From NCBI GenBank assembly GCA_035252155.1, contig DATFDL010000734.1, positions 1 through 7,760 of the forward strand: a stretch of 7,760 nucleotides of DNA. The letters are read 5' to 3'. The translations under genes and the position numbers were made by a program. The DNA comes from JAICLL01 sp035252155 (GTDB lineage: Bacteria; Planctomycetota; Planctomycetia; Pirellulales; JAICIG01). The notes below the pieces were generated by a model that was not told the origin of the DNA, ran no database searches, and saw only the letters and a program-made list of their open reading frames with translations. This document shows, piece after piece, positions 6,317-7,760 of the stretch. How positions within the stretch are numbered: the first letter of the stretch is position 1; every line of letters begins with the position of its first letter.

Positions 6317-6766
6317 ATGCTCAATGCACAGGAAGTCCGAGGACAATGGGACAAACTTCGCGGCAAGGTCAAGCAGAAATGGGGACAGCTCACCGACGAC
6401 GATTTGATGATTGTGGGCGGCAACGTCGATGAACTGATCGGACGAATTCACGAGAAGACCGGCGTCGCACGAGAGCAGGTCGAGCAGTTCATCGGCGAGC
6501 TGGCCTCGACCAGCTCGTCGACATTGAACCGAGCGCGCGACGCCGCGATGGGCTTTGCTGAAGACGCCAGTGGCCGGCTGCGCGAAGGCGCCGAGCGGAT
6601 GCGGGCCGGTTACGAACAGGTGAGCGACCAGATGCGCGAGCGGTATCGCGAGGTCGGCGAGCGAGTGCGCGACAAGCCGGGGCAGTCGATGATGGCGGTT
6701 TTTGGCATCGGGCTGATTACCGGCTTTGTGCTCGGCCTGATGCTGCGGCCCTCGTCGGATTCGTAG
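6317..6766 (+). CDS. CsbD-domain protein with C-terminal membrane anchor
   Basis: The product is 149 residues. Residues about 4-60 (VRGQWDKLRGKVKQKWGQL, TDDDL, then a GN..ELIGRIHEKTG block) match the CsbD family, a small stress-induced fold; CsbD of Bacillus subtilis belongs to the sigmaB general-stress regulon, with unknown biochemistry. Residues 61-120 are a long charged amphipathic helix rich in Glu, Arg and Ala. Residues 126-143 (MAVFGIGLITGFVLGLML) form one transmembrane helix, ending RPSSDS. The helix-plus-anchor half resembles the DUF883 (ElaB/YqjD) type of inner-membrane protein, so this appears to be a CsbD-DUF883-like fusion. The ATG at 6317 is used because the CsbD domain begins there and GGGGG (6303-6307) lies 9 bases upstream; the open frame back to 5924 crosses repeats and the sigma54-type promoter. 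It is first in a likely three-gene operon, 31 bases before the next gene. Confidence 0.88.
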   Translation: MLNAQEVRGQWDKLRGKVKQKWGQLTDDDLMIVGGNVDELIGRIHEKTGVAREQVEQFIGELASTSSSTLNRARDAAMGFAEDASGRLREGAERMRAGYEQVSDQMRERYREVGERVRDKPGQSMMAVFGIGLITGFVLGLMLRPSSDS

Positions 6767-6797
6767 GTCAGCCTCGTTTAGATAAAAGGACATGATC

Positions 6798-7121
6798 ATG
6801 GCCCATCAGCGAATGTCACAATTCGGTTATGAAACGGATGAGGGGCACGTACACGACGGACCGATGCGGAGAGCATATGTTCAAGCCGAAGATCTGGTCC
6901 GTGACCATCTCGGCTACTCGGCGTTAGCGACGTTTGGGATCGGCGTGGGAGTCGGCGTCGCGACGGCCTTGTTGCTCGCTAGCCGGCCGCGTAGGCAAAA
7001 ATCGTGGTACGAAGATTACCTGCCCGACGATCTCTCGGCAGAGCGGATGTCGCGCCAGGTGTGTCAGGCCGTCTCGCACCTGTTGCCCGACGCGGTCTCA
7101 CAGTATTTCAAAAAGCGGTAG
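6798..7121 (+). CDS. Small single-pass membrane protein in the CsbD cluster
   Basis: The 107-residue protein is of unknown function. An acidic, His-containing N-terminal region (1-30) leads to a short helix, then a Gly-rich transmembrane segment (41-62, SALATFGIGVGVGVATALLLAS) closed by RPRRQK. An amphipathic C-terminal part (70-105) ends in YFKKR. By the positive-inside rule the basic C-terminal side should be cytoplasmic. The membrane segment resembles that of the preceding CsbD protein (FGIG, Gly-rich, Leu, RP), suggesting a related DUF883-like anchor or a paired role. The ATG at 6798 is chosen over the ATG at 6792 because AAGGA (6786-6790) is 7 bases from the former and only 1 from the latter. 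It is followed 6 bases after its stop by a dispersed palindrome and then the DUF892 gene. Confidence 0.8.
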   Translation: MAHQRMSQFGYETDEGHVHDGPMRRAYVQAEDLVRDHLGYSALATFGIGVGVGVATALLLASRPRRQKSWYEDYLPDDLSAERMSRQVCQAVSHLLPDAVSQYFKKR

Positions 7122-7127
7122 CAGTCT

Positions 7128-7156
7128 CTGTAGGGAACGGACTCCGTGCCGTTCCG
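7128..7156 (+). repeat. Dispersed palindromic (REP-like) repeat, copy 4
   Basis: This 29-base copy lies between the small membrane gene and the DUF892 gene. It starts CTGTAGGGAACGG and keeps the loop CTCCGT. The arms GGAACGG (7134-7140) and CCGTTCC (7149-7155) pair perfectly. It differs from copy 3 at three positions; two of these change a C-G stem pair to G-C, so pairing is kept. In a shared transcript it would form a hairpin that could modulate expression of the last gene or block 3' decay of the upstream part. Confidence 0.7.
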
Positions 7157-7202
7157 CCAGTTACGAAATCCAATATCTATCACGTACAAACCGGAGGAAC
7201 CC

Positions 7203-7700
7203 GTGGCACTCGAAACCCTGGCCGATCTGTTTGTGGACGAACTCAAGGACCTTTACAGTGCAGAGAAGCAACTGGTCAAGGCGTTGCCGAAGATGGCCAA
7301 AGCCGCTTCGTCGGCCAAGCTGCGAAAGGGGTTCGAAGACCACTTGCGGCAGACCGAAGATCACGTCGAGCGGCTGGAGAACATCTTCGAGCAGATGGGG
7401 GTCAAGCCGCGCGGCCCGAAGTGCGAAGCGATGGAAGGCCTGATCGAAGAAGGCAAACGCGTCATGAAGGAAGACGCGGAGCCAGCCGTGATGGACGCCG
7501 CCCTGATCGCAGCCGCCCAGCGGGTCGAGCATTACGAGATTGCCGGTTACGGCACCGTTCGGACGTTTGCAAGGATGCTCGGCAACAATGAAGCCGAACG
7601 GCTTTTGCAACGCACGCTTGAGGAAGAAAGTCAGACCAACGAAAAGCTGACCAAGCTGGCCGAGAGCGAGATCAACGCGGCGGCGCTGCAGGGGGCGTAA
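7203..7700 (+). CDS. DUF892 (YciE/YciF-type) ferritin-like protein
   Basis: The 165-residue protein matches the DUF892 family (PF05974), four-helix ferritin-like proteins related to E. coli YciE/YciF and linked to stress responses; their reaction is not established. Conserved features are LADLFVDELKDLYSAEKQL (6-24), a helix with Glu and His (EDHLRQTEDHVERLE, 45-59), PRGPKCEAMEGLIEEG (69-84), RVEHYEIAGYG (107-117) and LEEESQTNEKL (139-149). Glu and His in these segments (for example Glu45, His47, Glu109, His110, Glu112, Glu142) are candidate di-metal ligands, not proven ones. The start is GTG at 7203, 4 bases after GGAGGA (7193-7198), giving the usual family N-terminus. The longer frame opens at a GTG at 7146 that lies inside the dispersed repeat and is rejected. 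It is last in the likely CsbD operon. The protein has no export signal, so it is presumed cytoplasmic. Confidence 0.93.
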   Translation: MALETLADLFVDELKDLYSAEKQLVKALPKMAKAASSAKLRKGFEDHLRQTEDHVERLENIFEQMGVKPRGPKCEAMEGLIEEGKRVMKEDAEPAVMDAALIAAAQRVEHYEIAGYGTVRTFARMLGNNEAERLLQRTLEEESQTNEKLTKLAESEINAAALQGA

Positions 7701-7730
7701 TTTAATCTCCGTCGTGGTCATTCGCCCGCG

Positions 7731-7753
7731 GTAGTCCCGGCCCTCGTGGCCGG
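7731..7753 (+). repeat. Hairpin with repeat-like layout after the DUF892 gene
   Basis: A perfect 6-bp stem, CCGGCC (7737-7742) and GGCCGG (7748-7753), encloses CTCGT, with GTAG at 7731-7734 before it. The order GTAG, stem, CTC(C)GT loop, stem matches the copy 1-4 family although the stem sequence is different. It may be a second repeat family with the same plan, and it may end the stress operon. No T-run follows within the window. Confidence 0.4.
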
Positions 7754-7760
7754 CAAAACG

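Noticed and set aside
112..7156. CRISPR array from the 29-base repeats
   Set aside because: The copies are in both orientations, irregularly spaced over 7 kb and imperfect, with no uniform spacers and no cas genes.
7161..7721. - strand open frame over the DUF892 gene
   Set aside because: It is a shadow of the DUF892 coding frame, with no family match and no ribosome-binding site of note.

Overview
The window looks like chromosomal DNA from a GC-rich planctomycete, probably of the Pirellulales type. Three things point there: a Tat-exported DUF1501 protein, a secreted-type protein with a variant of the planctomycete N-terminal 'LEPR'-like motif, and several copies of a short palindromic dispersed repeat between genes. 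No rRNA, tRNA, CRISPR array, transposase or phage gene was seen, and nothing looks like a defence system.

Layout. Bases 1-268 carry no recognisable gene but hold an imperfect direct repeat and the first copy of the dispersed palindrome. On the + strand follow tsaE (269-751, t6A tRNA modification ATPase), a Pro/Ala/Thr/Ser-rich protein with the planctomycete export-type motif (854-1963), and a DUF1501 alkaline-phosphatase-fold protein with a Tat signal (2100-3500). The DUF1501 gene has its own sigma70-like promoter. On the - strand are a two-domain SppA-type S49 peptidase (4046-5911) and, downstream of it, a small protein of unknown function (3513-3926) that is probably co-transcribed. The small gene converges on the DUF1501 gene with only 12 bases between stop codons.

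The divergent intergenic region 5912-6316 (405 bases) is the busiest non-coding stretch. It holds a sigma70-like promoter for sppA with a perfect 7-bp palindrome at the predicted transcription start, a 91-base inverted pair of the dispersed repeat, and a near-consensus sigma54 (-24/-12) promoter facing right. That promoter reads into three small + strand genes: a CsbD-domain protein with a C-terminal membrane anchor (6317-6766), a small single-pass membrane protein (6798-7121) and a DUF892/YciF-type ferritin-like protein (7203-7700).

How the genes fit together. The last three look like a general-stress operon: two membrane-anchored proteins share a similar Gly-rich transmembrane segment, and a predicted ferritin-like protein follows. 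A sigma54 promoter would tie them to an enhancer-binding activator, and this is the most interesting hypothesis in the window. The rest is housekeeping (tsaE, sppA) or envelope-directed (DUF1501, LEPR-like protein) with no obvious shared pathway. For four genes the start was set inside a longer open frame, mainly by Shine-Dalgarno position.
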